From an uncultured Sphingomonadaceae bacterium (GTDB lineage Bacteria; Pseudomonadota; Alphaproteobacteria; Sphingomonadales; Sphingomonadaceae), in contig CANLSQ010000001.1 of assembly GCA_947493955.1 (NCBI GenBank), positions 1,116,001 to 1,180,000 on the forward strand: DNA of 64,000 nt, read 5' to 3'. Position numbers and translations under genes: made by a program. This document shows, one piece after another, positions 1 through 8,785 of the stretch; the stretch's first letter is position 1, and each line of letters begins with the position of its first letter. Under the pieces are notes generated by a model. The model was not told where the DNA came from, ran no database searches, and worked only from the letters and a program-made list of their open reading frames with translations.

Positions 1-1026
1 CAAACCGTCGTCTGTCAGTACCTTCTTTGGCAGTCCTTCGGATGCTGCGAGATTAAGGAAATGTTTCGCCAATGCCGGAATATCGCTGGCACGGTCTCTT
101 AGAGGTGGCAGCTCAATTGGGACAACATTGATCCGGTAGTAAAGGTCTTCACGGAATTTACCCTCCTCAATCAGATTTACAAAATCCTGATTGGTCGCCG
201 CGACAATGCGAACATCCAGTTTAATCAGCCCCTTACCGCCGACGCGGTTAATTTCACCGGATTGCAGGGCGCGCAATAATCGTGTCTGCGCGTGCATCGG
301 CATATCGCCAATTTCATCGAGAAATAACGTACCGCCCTGTGCCTGCTCGAACTTGCCGGCTGCGCTGCTAACCGCACCGGTAAAAGCGCCTTTTTCATGA
401 CCGAACAGTTCCGCTTCAATCAGATCAGTGGGGATCGCTGCCATATTGACGGCTATGAAAGGCCCTGCCTTGCGGTGGCCCAGATTGTGGATCGCTTCTG
501 CAACCAGTTCTTTGCCGGTGCCGGATTCTCCAAGTATCAAAACGGACAAGTCGTTGCGTAACAAGCGAGCAATCATCCGGTATACTTCCTGCATCGCCTG
601 GCTGCGCCCGACCAGGGGAAGGTTGTCCTCCTCCATGGTGTCTACAAGACGTCCCTCGCTGGGTGGCTTCATTGCCTGCTGTACAACTTCGACCAGTTCA
701 TCGAGATCGAAGGGTTTAGGGAAATACTCAAAAGCACCAGTTTCCGAGGCCCTGACAGCCGTATTTAGCGTATTCTGTGCAGATATAACAATGACCGGCA
801 AGTCGGGATCACGGGCGCTGACTGCGTCCAGAGTAGCTATACCGTCTTCTTCACCCAAACCGACGTCGGTTATAAGCAGATCATATTTGCCACTGGCCAA
901 CAGTGCATCACGGTCGGACACAGTCTTGCAGCTGTCCACTGCCATACCTTCCGCCTTTAGTGCAGTTGAAATAATGTGACTGACGGAAGGGTCATCTTCA
1001 ACGAGTAATACGGTTTGCTTGACCAT
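1..1026 (-). CDS. ntrC: Nitrogen regulation response regulator NtrC (3' end outside window)
   Basis: Sigma-54-dependent activator, the output half of the nitrogen-sensing NtrB/NtrC pair. The visible 342 residues carry a receiver domain (about 1-120) with acidic residues E10-D12, phospho-acceptor D54 in LITDVGLG and a KPF motif. A AAA+ sigma-54 interaction domain follows, with Walker A GESGTGKE near residue 165, the sigma-54-contacting GAFTGA loop near 212 and Walker B LFLDEIGD. The Fis-type DNA-binding end lies beyond base 1. The ATG at 1026 follows the ntrB stop after 3 bases, so the two are co-transcribed, probably from the dusB promoter. Identification is secure. Confidence 0.95.
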   Translation of the reverse strand, partial: MVKQTVLLVEDDPSVSHIISTALKAEGMAVDSCKTVSDRDALLASGKYDLLITDVGLGEEDGIATLDAVSARDPDLPVIVISAQNTLNTAVRASETGAFEYFPKPFDLDELVEVVQQAMKPPSEGRLVDTMEEDNLPLVGRSQAMQEVYRMIARLLRNDLSVLILGESGTGKELVAEAIHNLGHRKAGPFIAVNMAAIPTDLIEAELFGHEKGAFTGAVSSAAGKFEQAQGGTLFLDEIGDMPMHAQTRLLRALQSGEINRVGGKGLIKLDVRIVAATNQDFVNLIEEGKFREDLYYRINVVPIELPPLRDRASDIPALAKHFLNLAASEGLPKKVLTDDGL

Positions 1027-1029
1027 CAG

Positions 1030-2103
1030 TTATCCTTCGGTGGCTATCGGCAAAAACAGAACGAATTGTGTATGCTTTGCACTACCCGAACGCTCATATC
1101 TAACACGTCCGTTCATATCGTTGATCAATTTGCGAACAAGAGCCAAGCCAAGTCCCTGCCCTTCCTTTTTTGTTGATACAAATGGTGAGAAAATATCACG
1201 TTCGAGTTCCGGGGGAACGCCAGGCCCGTTATCCCGGACAATGATTTCCACAGGAAGGCGCACCATCTGATTGGAGCCATGAACCGAGAGTGATGCGCCA
1301 AAGCTATAGCGTGTGATAACCCGGATATCCGGCTGTTCCAGATCTTTGGTAGCGTCCACTGCATTGGCCAGAAGATTGGTCAGGATCTGCATCAATGCGT
1401 CCGGATCCACCAACACCTCCGGCAACGAGGGATCAAACTGGTCGCCAATTTTCAGATCGCCATTCCGTGCGGTCTCAATCGACTGACGAGCGCGATCAAT
1501 CAGTGAATGAACGTTCACCGGCTCCAGTTTGGCGGGCTGGTTCGTCGAGAGACTTTGCATCCGGTCCAGCAGTTTGGCGATCCGTTCAACTTCGCCTTTT
1601 ATCATGTGCGTCAATGTTCTTTGATCCTGGTCAATCGAACGATCGAGAAGTTGCGCCGCCCCCTTTATGGCAGCCAGCGGATTTTTGATCTCATGCCCCA
1701 ATATATCTGGCGCTCGCACCGAGAATTGATCCTGCTCACCTTGTTGCTGTTCAATCACCGGTCCATCGGTCGGCAGCGGCGCAATGGAAACGATTCGCCA
1801 ACGCTGGTCAGCAGGTATGGTATGAATATCAAAATTCACCAGTCCCCCCTGCCGTCCCTTTAGGGTAACAGCAACACGACGGGCCGCAACATTAGCATCC
1901 TTGTCCGTCAGGGCGTTGACCAAACGGTCATCTTCAAATTGAAGCTGATTGGAGATATGATCGCCGATAAGATGCTTCGCGCTTTGCCCGAAAAAATGCT
2001 CAGCGACCGGATTTACCTTCGCAATTTCATGATTTTCGTCAATGATCAGCAGGGCGTCCGGCAGTGCGACAAAAATCTGCTCTGCCGACGGCAATCCAGT
2101 CAT
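1030..2103 (-). CDS. ntrB: Nitrogen sensor histidine kinase NtrB
   Basis: Cytosolic histidine kinase/phosphatase that controls NtrC phosphorylation according to nitrogen status, normally through PII. The 357-residue product has an N-terminal PAS domain (about 6-115), the H-box GHEIKNPLAAIKGAAQLL with phospho-acceptor H137, an N-box NLLANAVDAT, and G1 and G2 boxes RDNGPGVPPE and GQGLGLALV. There are no membrane segments, as expected for NtrB. The start is taken at the ATG (2103) that shares one base with the dusB stop (TGATG), implying translational coupling; a reading 43 codons longer would lie inside dusB. Operon order dusB-ntrB-ntrC is typical of alphaproteobacteria. Confidence 0.93.
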   Translation of the reverse strand: MTGLPSAEQIFVALPDALLIIDENHEIAKVNPVAEHFFGQSAKHLIGDHISNQLQFEDDRLVNALTDKDANVAARRVAVTLKGRQGGLVNFDIHTIPADQRWRIVSIAPLPTDGPVIEQQQGEQDQFSVRAPDILGHEIKNPLAAIKGAAQLLDRSIDQDQRTLTHMIKGEVERIAKLLDRMQSLSTNQPAKLEPVNVHSLIDRARQSIETARNGDLKIGDQFDPSLPEVLVDPDALMQILTNLLANAVDATKDLEQPDIRVITRYSFGASLSVHGSNQMVRLPVEIIVRDNGPGVPPELERDIFSPFVSTKKEGQGLGLALVRKLINDMNGRVRYERSGSAKHTQFVLFLPIATEG

Positions 2104-3098
2104 CAGGCCGCCGCTTTGTCGAGCCAGGGCGCATAGAAATCCTGCAGCATCGCAAGCACTTTTGATGCATCCATTTCCTTGTTCGCCAGGTTCCGGAATT
2201 CTGCGGATCCGGGCAGACCCTTGGTGTACCAACCGATATGCTTGCGCGCGACTTTGACGCCAATATCTTCGCCATAAAGGTCCAGCATGGCGCGGTAATG
2301 TTCCTCAAGGACCGCATATTGGGCTTGCAGGTCGGGATCAGGCAGCATTGTGCCATGCTCAAACCAGTGCATCACTTGCCCCAGCAGCCATGGCTTACCA
2401 TAGGCACCGCGGCCGATCATCAGGCCATCAGCGCCGCTTTGTGCGAGAGCTTGTTCGCAATCGTTAATGGTACAGATATCACCGTTGACGATTACCGGGA
2501 CCGACACAGCCTCTTTAACCTGCCTGACAAAAGTCCAGTCCGCGCTGCCTTTGTACATCTGACACCGCGTCCGGCCATGAACTGTAATCATCTTTGCACC
2601 AAGATCTTCAGCAATATGAGCCAGTTCCGGCGCATTCAGGCTGTTATGGTCCCAGCCCATCCGCATTTTTACCGTGACCGGTACATTCACAGCTTTCACC
2701 GTGGCCTTAATCAGTGCAGCTGCAAGCGGCAGGTCCCGCATCAACGCAGAACCGGCATCTCCATTCACGACCTTTTTGACCGGGCAGCCCATGTTAATGT
2801 CGATAATCTGCGCGCCTCGATCTTCATTAAGCTTGGCCGCTTCAGCCATAGCGTCAGGTGAGCAGCCTGCTAGCTGCATCGATACTGGTTCCTCAGTCGG
2901 GTCCCACGCACATTTCTGCAAAGATTGACGCGTTTCGCGGATCATCGCCTGGCTGGCAATCATTTCAGTCACGTTCAAACCAGACCCGAAACGCCGCACC
3001 AGCTTTCGGAACGGCAGATCGGTTACACCAGTCATCGGCGCCAGCAATACCGGACTGTCAATCGTGATTTTATCAATCGAGATGGGTTTCAATGTCAT
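2103..3098 (-). CDS. dusB: tRNA-dihydrouridine synthase DusB (NifR3 family)
   Basis: FMN- and NADPH-dependent enzyme reducing uridine to dihydrouridine in the tRNA D-loop. The TIM-barrel begins with the flavin-binding [14 protein letters not shown] (about 18-31). The catalytic cysteine is C105 in NMGCPVKKV, and KMRMGWD and TVHGRTR are further family motifs, followed by the phosphate-binding VNGDI and [13 protein letters not shown]. The length of 331 residues is normal. It is the first gene of the dusB-ntrBC operon, historically named nifR3 because of this position. The start is divergent from ispDF with 73 bases between them, which must hold both promoters. Confidence 0.95.
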   Translation of the reverse strand: MTLKPISIDKITIDSPVLLAPMTGVTDLPFRKLVRRFGSGLNVTEMIASQAMIRETRQSLQKCAWDPTEEPVSMQLAGCSPDAMAEAAKLNEDRGAQIIDINMGCPVKKVVNGDAGSALMRDLPLAAALIKATVKAVNVPVTVKMRMGWDHNSLNAPELAHIAEDLGAKMITVHGRTRCQMYKGSADWTFVRQVKEAVSVPVIVNGDICTINDCEQALAQSGADGLMIGRGAYGKPWLLGQVMHWFEHGTMLPDPDLQAQYAVLEEHYRAMLDLYGEDIGVKVARKHIGWYTKGLPGSAEFRNLANKEMDASKVLAMLQDFYAPWLDKAAA

Positions 3099-3171
3099 GT
3101 CATATGCCTAAAATTTAAGCAGCCTTTATCGTCAAAGCGGCTGGCAGGCAAGAAAGGACTGGGCTAGGTCA

Positions 3172-4347
3172 ATGGTAATGAGTGATTCTAGCGTCTCCAG
3201 CCAACAAAACCATGCCCTGATTGTTGCAGCCGGCCAAGGTGCTCGATCAGGATTGGGACAGCCTAAGCAATATGCGCAGGTCATTGGAAAGCCAATGATC
3301 CGCTACAGCGTAGCCAGCTTTCTCGATCATCCGGATTTCAGCAAAATATGGATCGTAATCGGCTCCGGTCAGCAACATCAATTGAATGAAGCAATGGCCG
3401 GTCTGTCCAGTTATGAAGTCGTTATTGGCGGCGCAACACGTCGGGACAGCGTCCGCAACGGCTTGTCGGCCATCGCCGCATCGGGTGGCGCAAAAAATGT
3501 GTTCATACACGATGCCGCCAGACCGTATCTATCCGATACCATAATAGACCGGCTACTCAGGTCGTTAACAGTTGAAGCTGCTGCCATTCCAGTGCTTCCC
3601 ACGATTGACACAACGATAAATCTGGACGGTGAATATGCCGGAGACACACTTGATCGGAGCCAACTCTGGCGGGTGCAAACTCCGCAAGCGTTTGATTTTG
3701 ATAAATTGGTGAAGGCTCACACAACATGGCCTACCGGCAAAGAAGCGACCGACGATGCTCAGGTTTTCAGGGCTGCTGGCCACAAGATAGCTGTTGTCGA
3801 AGGCGACGAAGCACTGAAAAAATATACCACAGCATCTGACTTTGCTGCATCATCGGAAGAAAATATGGCACAAATTCGTACGGGAATGGGTTTTGACGTT
3901 CATCAATTGGCTTCCGGCGAAGAGCTTTGGCTTGGTGGTCTCAAAATCGATCATGTTAAAGGCCTGGCCGGACATAGCGATGCAGACGTTCTTCTCCATG
4001 CCCTAACGGATGCGCTGCTAGGTGCAGCTGGAATGGGTGACATTGGCGATCACTTTCCGCCCTCTGATCCGCAGTGGCGTGGGGCATCTTCCGATAAATT
4101 TGTCGAATTTGCCGTGTCGGTCATCAAACAGAAAGGTGGTCGGATCAATAATGTTGATATGACCGTGATTTGTGAGGCACCGAAGATCAAACCCCACCGG
4201 GAAACAATGCGTCAGAATATTGCCGAAATGCTCGGTGTTTCTGTTGATCAGGTCAGTGTAAAGGCGACAACGACAGAACACCTGGGCTTTACCGGGCGCG
4301 GGGAAGGCATCGCGGCACAGGCAGTAGCTACAATAACGATGGAGTAG
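3172..4347 (+). CDS. ispDF: Bifunctional IspD/IspF of the MEP isoprenoid pathway
   Basis: Fusion of 2-C-methyl-D-erythritol 4-phosphate cytidylyltransferase and 2-C-methyl-D-erythritol 2,4-cyclodiphosphate synthase, steps 3 and 5 of the non-mevalonate pathway. Residues about 10-230 are IspD, with the nucleotide-binding VAAGQGARSG, GGATRRDSVRNGL and HDAARP. Residues about 238-391 are IspF, with zinc ligands D242 and H244 in GFDVHQ, then GHSDADVLLHALTDALLGA, and KATTTEHLGFTGRGEGI at the end. Such fusions are common in alphaproteobacteria. ATG codons at 3172 and 3178 are both possible starts. It heads a run with the next two genes, 5 and 14 bases apart. Confidence 0.96.
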   Translation: MVMSDSSVSSQQNHALIVAAGQGARSGLGQPKQYAQVIGKPMIRYSVASFLDHPDFSKIWIVIGSGQQHQLNEAMAGLSSYEVVIGGATRRDSVRNGLSAIAASGGAKNVFIHDAARPYLSDTIIDRLLRSLTVEAAAIPVLPTIDTTINLDGEYAGDTLDRSQLWRVQTPQAFDFDKLVKAHTTWPTGKEATDDAQVFRAAGHKIAVVEGDEALKKYTTASDFAASSEENMAQIRTGMGFDVHQLASGEELWLGGLKIDHVKGLAGHSDADVLLHALTDALLGAAGMGDIGDHFPPSDPQWRGASSDKFVEFAVSVIKQKGGRINNVDMTVICEAPKIKPHRETMRQNIAEMLGVSVDQVSVKATTTEHLGFTGRGEGIAAQAVATITME

Positions 4348-4352
4348 GAGTT

Positions 4353-4883
4353 ATGTTCAGAAAAATTTCAGCCGCATCGGCTGCAATCGCGCTGGTAAGT
4401 GCAACCTCGGCGCAGGCCGCAGAAACAAAACAGTGTATGCCAGCGGAAACAGCAGAGTCTCTCATAACTTACATATTGCCCGGTGCCTTGGGTGCAGTCA
4501 GAACCAAATGTGCAAGCACCCTGCCCGCTTCTGCTGCATTGCTTCAGGTCGATTCTGAACAGATGCAAAGATATGAAGCAGCTTCGCAAGAAGCTTGGCC
4601 CGAAGCCAGCGCAGCCATTGGGTTGATAGCGGGTCAGGATTTACCGGAAAATATCGAAATGGATGCCATGCGTCCGTTTGTAGATGCAATGATTCCCGCA
4701 ATGCTGGCACAGGAAGTCAAATCCAAAGACTGCGCTACAATCGACAAAGTTTATGGGCTATTGGAGCCTATGCCAGCCGCAAATCTGGCCAGTTTGACCG
4801 TGATGTTGGCGCAGCTGGGCAGCAATGATGATCAGGAAGGCAGAAAAGACCCCTTCAACATTTGCAAAGCACCTTCGGAATAG
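4353..4883 (+). CDS. Exported protein of unknown function
   Basis: A 176-residue protein with a clear Sec signal peptide: basic MFRK, hydrophobic stretch, and a probable cleavage after SAQA at about residue 22. The mature part is mostly helical by composition. It contains four cysteines (in KQCMPAE, TKCAS, KDCAT and FNICK) that could form two disulfides in the periplasm. No family was recognised. A good Shine-Dalgarno (AGGAG) sits just upstream of the ATG. It begins 5 bases after ispDF and ends 14 bases before the pncC-like gene, so it is probably co-transcribed, though nothing in the sequence links its function to isoprenoids. Confidence 0.72.
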   Translation: MFRKISAASAAIALVSATSAQAAETKQCMPAETAESLITYILPGALGAVRTKCASTLPASAALLQVDSEQMQRYEAASQEAWPEASAAIGLIAGQDLPENIEMDAMRPFVDAMIPAMLAQEVKSKDCATIDKVYGLLEPMPAANLASLTVMLAQLGSNDDQEGRKDPFNICKAPSE

Positions 4884-4897
4884 GCTAGCGGAACGCC

Positions 4898-5413
4898 ATG
4901 CAAAATCTATTGCCAGAAGAACTCGTCACTTTGGCGAACCGGGTCGTTGATGCCAATCGCAAAGCCGGCCGACGTATCGCCGTTGCGGAAAGCTGTACAG
5001 GCGGTCTCGTTGCGGCGGCGCTTACCGAAATTGCCGGAAGCAGCGACGTTTTTGAATGTGGTTTCAATACATATTCGAATGACGCAAAGCAGAGTCTACT
5101 GGATGTCAGCGATGATTTGCTGGAGACATTTGGTGCGGTATCAATTGCCGTGGCGTGGGGCATGGCACGAGGAGCCCTGGAAAAATCCGGCTGTGATGTC
5201 GCTGTCGCGATAACGGGCGTCGCGGGCCCGGGCGGTGGAACAGAGAAAAAACCGGTCGGAACCGTCGTTTTTGCCAAAGCGGAAAAGGGAAAAAGCATTG
5301 ATGATGTCGTCGCCGACCGCCACGATTTCGGTGCCGACAAAAGCCGTGCAGATATCCGCCTTCAAGCCGTGCTGGTTGCGCTGGAACTGTTGTTGCCGGA
5401 CACATCTGAATAG
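4898..5413 (+). CDS. pncC: CinA C-terminal-type nicotinamide-nucleotide amidase
   Basis: Single-domain CinA C-terminal family protein; characterised members deamidate NMN to nicotinate mononucleotide in pyridine-nucleotide recycling. The family signature AESCTGGLVAAALT (residues 30-43, catalytic Ser32 by homology) and the later AITGVAGPGGGTEKKPVGTV are intact. At 171 residues it is the stand-alone form without the N-terminal MoaB-like domain of CinA. It is the last gene of the ispDF run. Its last 52 bases overlap, tail to tail, the end of the Coq10-like gene on the other strand. Confidence 0.9.
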   Translation: MQNLLPEELVTLANRVVDANRKAGRRIAVAESCTGGLVAAALTEIAGSSDVFECGFNTYSNDAKQSLLDVSDDLLETFGAVSIAVAWGMARGALEKSGCDVAVAITGVAGPGGGTEKKPVGTVVFAKAEKGKSIDDVVADRHDFGADKSRADIRLQAVLVALELLLPDTSE

Positions 5414-5850
5414 TTACTACCGTATACCTCTTCAGCACGTTCAACAAATGCGCTGGTCATTTTGTGCAAGGCTTTGGCAAACATTTGTCCGGCGAGCTTT
5501 TCAAACATCCTGTTTTTGAAAGTAAAGGCGACATAAAAGTCGACATAGCTTCCGCCGCTGTCCCGTTCGCGAAAAACCCATTCGTTGTGAAGCTGTTTCA
5601 ACGGCCCATCGAGATAATCCACTTCAATGGTCCGGTCAGTAGCGCTTTTGACCACGCGGGATGTAAATTGCTCGCGCAATCCTTTGAAACCGACAATCAC
5701 ATCAGCAACCATTTCGGTATCGCTGTCTGAACGGACCCGCGTACCCACAACCCAAGGCAGAAATTCTTCATAACGCCCGACATCCGCCACCAGCGCGTAC
5801 ATCTGCGCGGCGCTGTGAGGAAGTTCGCGGGTCTCCCTATGCGCCGGCAC
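5362..5850 (-). CDS. Coq10/RatA-like START-domain protein
   Basis: SRPBCC (START-like) lipid-binding protein of the Coq10 family, which in mitochondria and bacteria binds ubiquinone or its precursors and supports respiration. Some enterobacterial members are called RatA. The sequence follows the family from [19 protein letters not shown] through [27 protein letters not shown] and [20 protein letters not shown]. The domain ends near residue 145; the last 18 residues, rich in Ser, Asn and Thr, are encoded in the overlap with pncC. Its start overlaps the end of lipA by 14 bases, so lipA and this gene form an operon, common in alphaproteobacteria. The ubiquinone role is inferred from the family. 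Confidence 0.86.
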   Translation of the reverse strand: MPAHRETRELPHSAAQMYALVADVGRYEEFLPWVVGTRVRSDSDTEMVADVIVGFKGLREQFTSRVVKSATDRTIEVDYLDGPLKQLHNEWVFRERDSGGSYVDFYVAFTFKNRMFEKLAGQMFAKALHKMTSAFVERAEEVYGSNYSDVSGNNSSSATSTA

Positions 5851-6775
5851 GGGCTAGCTTTTCCTCACGCGCCTGACGCATTTTGGCAAAATCATCGCCA
5901 GCGTGATAGCTGGATCGGGTCAGCGGGCTGGAGGCGACCAGCAAGAAGCCTTTGGCCCGAGCAATGGACGCATAGGCATCAAAGGCCTGCGGTTTGATAA
6001 ATTCGTCCACCTTCACATGCTTGGGTGTCGGCTGCAGATATTGCCCCATGGTCAGAAAATCGATGTCCGCAGAACGCATATCATCCATTACCTGATGCAC
6101 TTCCAGTCTTTGTTCACTCAGCCCCAGCATGATACCGGATTTGGTGAAGATCGAAGGATCCAGACGCTTGACCTGCTCAAGCAACCGCAGCGAGGCATAA
6201 TAGCGCGCACCGGGACGGATATTGGGATAAAGCCGGGGCACTGTTTCCAGATTGTGATTGTAGACGTCAGGCCGCGCGGCCACGATGGCTTCAACGGCAG
6301 CATCCGCCTTGTTTCGGAAATCCGGTGTCAAAATCTCTATCGTGGTATCCGGCGTCGTCCGGCGGAGCGCCTCTATGACTTTAACAAACTGGCTGGCACC
6401 ACCATCGGGCAGATCATCGCGATCGACCGACGTAATCACAATATGCTCAAGGCCCAGTTTCGCTGCAGCATCTGCCGTATGTTGGGGTTCCAAGGGATCA
6501 ACCGGCATCGGCATGCCTGTCTTCACGTTACAAAAGGCACAGGCCCGCGTACAGACATCACCCAGGATCATCACTGTCGCATGCTTCTTGGTCCAGCATT
6601 CGCCGATATTCGGACAAGCGGCCTCTTCACAAACGGTATTCAGCTTATGCTCTCGCATCAGTTTTCGGGTTTCTTCAAAACCCTTACCCATTGGCGCTTT
6701 CACACGAATCCAGTCGGGCTTACGCTGGCGAACGGGTTTTCCTGACGGCGGCGGGATTTTTGTAATTTCGTTCAT
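5837..6775 (-). CDS. lipA: Lipoyl synthase LipA
   Basis: Radical-SAM enzyme that inserts two sulfurs into octanoyl groups to make lipoate on dehydrogenase complexes. The auxiliary 4Fe-4S cluster cysteines are C49, C54 and C60 ([12 protein letters not shown]); the radical-SAM cysteines are C75, C79 and C82 (CTRACAFC). The terminal serine ligand lies in [10 protein letters not shown]. The product of 312 residues has the expected length. The ATG at 6775 is preferred; a TTG three codons upstream (6784) is in frame but less likely. A functional client, the lipoyl-domain-bearing PdhB, is encoded at 33.7 kb. Confidence 0.95.
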   Translation of the reverse strand: MNEITKIPPPSGKPVRQRKPDWIRVKAPMGKGFEETRKLMREHKLNTVCEEAACPNIGECWTKKHATVMILGDVCTRACAFCNVKTGMPMPVDPLEPQHTADAAAKLGLEHIVITSVDRDDLPDGGASQFVKVIEALRRTTPDTTIEILTPDFRNKADAAVEAIVAARPDVYNHNLETVPRLYPNIRPGARYYASLRLLEQVKRLDPSIFTKSGIMLGLSEQRLEVHQVMDDMRSADIDFLTMGQYLQPTPKHVKVDEFIKPQAFDAYASIARAKGFLLVASSPLTRSSYHAGDDFAKMRQAREEKLARAGA

Positions 6776-6861
6776 TTCTATCAAATAGCGATGACGGACG
6801 CGCTTGCCAACAGCGATCAGACTGCTAATCGGTTAACAACTCAATTTGATAGTGAGCTGCA

Positions 6862-7836
6862 ATGATTATCGAAACGCTGACCTCCCCGGTTATCCTGTTC
6901 TTCATTCTCGGTTTTTTTGCTGCTTTCATCCGATCTGACCTGTCCATTCCCGAAGCCTTTGCCAAGGCCATGTCCATTTATCTGATGGCAGCCATTGGCC
7001 TGAAAGGCGGCGTTGAAGTGGCTTCTACCGGCTTCTCCATGGATCTTGCCGCAGCCGCTGTTTCCGGCGTTCTGCTTGGTTTCACGCTTCCTGTCCTTGC
7101 TTTTATTTTGCTCCGGTCTTTCGCGAAACTCGGGGCGATTGATGCTGGCGCCGTCGCTGCGCATTATGGGTCGGTTAGCGTGGTGACTTTTGTGACCGCA
7201 GTAGAGCTGCTCACCGCCACCGGTTTGCGGCCGGATGGCTTCATGGTCGGCGTCATGGCCCTGATGGAAATTCCGGCGATCATTACCGGTCTGCTGTTGG
7301 CCCGGGCCTATTCGAAAAGGCTACAAGACACTGACAACCCAGCCAATGACACCAATTCGAATCTGATGCACGAAGTTTTGACCAACGGATCAGTTATCTT
7401 GCTGCTCGGTGCTTTTGTAATTGGTTTTGTCGCCGGTGCAGAAGGATTTGCACCGATCGAGCCATTATTTGCTGTCGGCTTTAAAGGGGTTCTCTGCCTT
7501 TTCCTGCTGGACATGGGATTGATAGCTGCCCGTAGACTGCTGGAAACACGCAAGATTACGATACCTCTTGCGACATTAGGAATATTGCTGCCGATCATTA
7601 ACGGAACAATTGGAACGGTAGTCGGAACCTTGGTCGGACTTGACCCCGGATCAGCGGCCATATTGGGCGTGCTGTGCGCCAGTGCATCCTATATCGCGGT
7701 ACCCGCGGCCATGCGCCTTGCCCTCCCTCAAGCCGATCCGGGCATTTATCTGGCCATGTCACTTGGTATAACCTTCCCTTTCAACATCCTGTTCGGTATT
7801 TCTCTATTTGCCGCAATCGCAAAATTTCTGGGGTAA
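6862..7836 (+). CDS. sbtA: SbtA-family sodium-dependent bicarbonate transporter
   Basis: Inner-membrane protein of the SbtA family, which in cyanobacteria imports bicarbonate with sodium. The 324 residues form about ten hydrophobic segments in two halves. Family-typical stretches include FFAAFIRSDLSIPEAFAKAM, YLMAAIGLKGGVEVA, AAHYGSVSVVTFV and, in the second half, GILLPIINGTIG and CASASYIAVPAAMRLALP. The gene is followed after 3 bases by a PII-like gene and then a carbonic anhydrase, which strongly supports inorganic-carbon handling. It is divergent from lipA with 86 bases between the chosen starts. Bicarbonate as substrate is inference from family and context. Confidence 0.9.
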   Translation: MIIETLTSPVILFFILGFFAAFIRSDLSIPEAFAKAMSIYLMAAIGLKGGVEVASTGFSMDLAAAAVSGVLLGFTLPVLAFILLRSFAKLGAIDAGAVAAHYGSVSVVTFVTAVELLTATGLRPDGFMVGVMALMEIPAIITGLLLARAYSKRLQDTDNPANDTNSNLMHEVLTNGSVILLLGAFVIGFVAGAEGFAPIEPLFAVGFKGVLCLFLLDMGLIAARRLLETRKITIPLATLGILLPIINGTIGTVVGTLVGLDPGSAAILGVLCASASYIAVPAAMRLALPQADPGIYLAMSLGITFPFNILFGISLFAAIAKFLG

Positions 7837-7839
7837 GAC

Positions 7840-8151
7840 ATGGTCGCTACAGTGCAACGAAAACGGATCGAGATACTGGTGGATAACCCGCTCATCCCGA
7901 AAATCATCAACTATGTGAAACAGGTTGATATTTCGGGCTGGAGCGTGATCAAAATTGCTTCTGGCGGCGGCCGGGATGGTCGCTGGCAACAGGACGAGGT
8001 TAGCGGGGCGGCTGCCAAATCGCTGGTGCTGATGATAGCCAATGAAGAAAAAGCTGGGCAGTTGGCTGATGTTCTTGCACCGTTGCTGGACAGCCATGGG
8101 CTGTTGCTGACTATCGCAAATGTGGAGGTCGTTCGGGGGGAACGTTTTTAA
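7840..8151 (+). CDS. PII-like regulator of SbtA (SbtB-like)
   Basis: Small 103-residue PII-superfamily protein with the ferredoxin-like pattern: RKRIEILVDNPLIPKIINYV (strand and helix), GWSVIKIASGGGRDGRW (strand plus T-loop region) and LLLTIANVEVVRGERF at the end. In cyanobacteria SbtB binds adenine nucleotides and gates SbtA. The C-terminal CGPEGC redox loop of some cyanobacterial SbtBs is absent. Its position directly after sbtA (3 bases) and its shared base with the carbonic anhydrase start (TAATG) indicate one translationally coupled operon. The nucleotide ligand cannot be deduced from the sequence. Confidence 0.82.
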   Translation: MVATVQRKRIEILVDNPLIPKIINYVKQVDISGWSVIKIASGGGRDGRWQQDEVSGAAAKSLVLMIANEEKAGQLADVLAPLLDSHGLLLTIANVEVVRGERF

Positions 8152-8777
8152 TGCCAGAATTTCATGCGCTACTGGAGGGGTATAAACGCTTTCGCGAAGA
8201 TGCCTATCCAAAGCAACGCGCTCGTTATGATGCACTATCCAAAGAAGGTCAGGCGCCGCCGGTCATGGTCATTTCCTGCTGTGACAGCCGGGTGGATCCT
8301 GCGACTATTTTTGATACCGGACCGGGGCAGATGTTCGCGCTGCGCAATGTCGCCAATCTGGTTCCACCCTATGACGATAGCGGTGGAATGCACGGAGCAT
8401 CCGCGGCCATAGAATTTGGCGTTACCGGATTGAACGTAAAGCATATCGTGGTGCTTGGTCATGGCCAGTGCGGAGGTATCAGCGCCGCGTTAAAGGGCGG
8501 AGAACTGGGCGAACCCGGTCACACGTTCATTGATGAATGGATGTCCATCATCACCGATGCCCGCAACGAAGTCGTATCTGCTGCCCCGCCTGACCCACAA
8601 AGGGAACTGGAGCTTGAAGCGATCAAGATCAGTCTGAAAAACCTGCGCAGTTTTCCCTTCATTGCCAGGCGTGAAAAGCAAGGCGAGTTGAAGTTGCACG
8701 GGGCCTGGTACGCTATTGGAGAGGCGACACTTTTCACCCTTGACGAAGCCACCGGCTTGTTTGAATCGGTGGAATAA
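8151..8777 (+). CDS. Beta-class carbonic anhydrase
   Basis: Zinc enzyme interconverting CO2 and bicarbonate. The diagnostic ligands are present: C44-D45-S46-R47 (zinc Cys and the Asp-Arg dyad) and H104 and C107 in GHGQCGG. The motif RNVANLVPP and the GASAAIEFGVTGLNVKHI helix are also typical. The length of 208 residues is usual and no signal peptide is present, so the enzyme is cytosolic. It is the third gene of the sbtA operon, starting on the last base of the PII-like stop. With SbtA it could turn imported bicarbonate into CO2, or retain respiratory CO2 as bicarbonate for carboxylases. Confidence 0.94.
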   Translation: MPEFHALLEGYKRFREDAYPKQRARYDALSKEGQAPPVMVISCCDSRVDPATIFDTGPGQMFALRNVANLVPPYDDSGGMHGASAAIEFGVTGLNVKHIVVLGHGQCGGISAALKGGELGEPGHTFIDEWMSIITDARNEVVSAAPPDPQRELELEAIKISLKNLRSFPFIARREKQGELKLHGAWYAIGEATLFTLDEATGLFESVE

Positions 8778-8785
8778 GGGAGCAA

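Noticed and set aside
2238-2861. A 207-codon plus-strand frame within dusB
   Set aside because: Antisense to a complete dusB with its catalytic cysteine; the translation has the His/Cys-rich character of shadow frames.
3172-4347. IspD/IspF fusion as a novel gene
   Set aside because: Fused IspDF enzymes are well described, including in alphaproteobacteria; recorded as a feature only.
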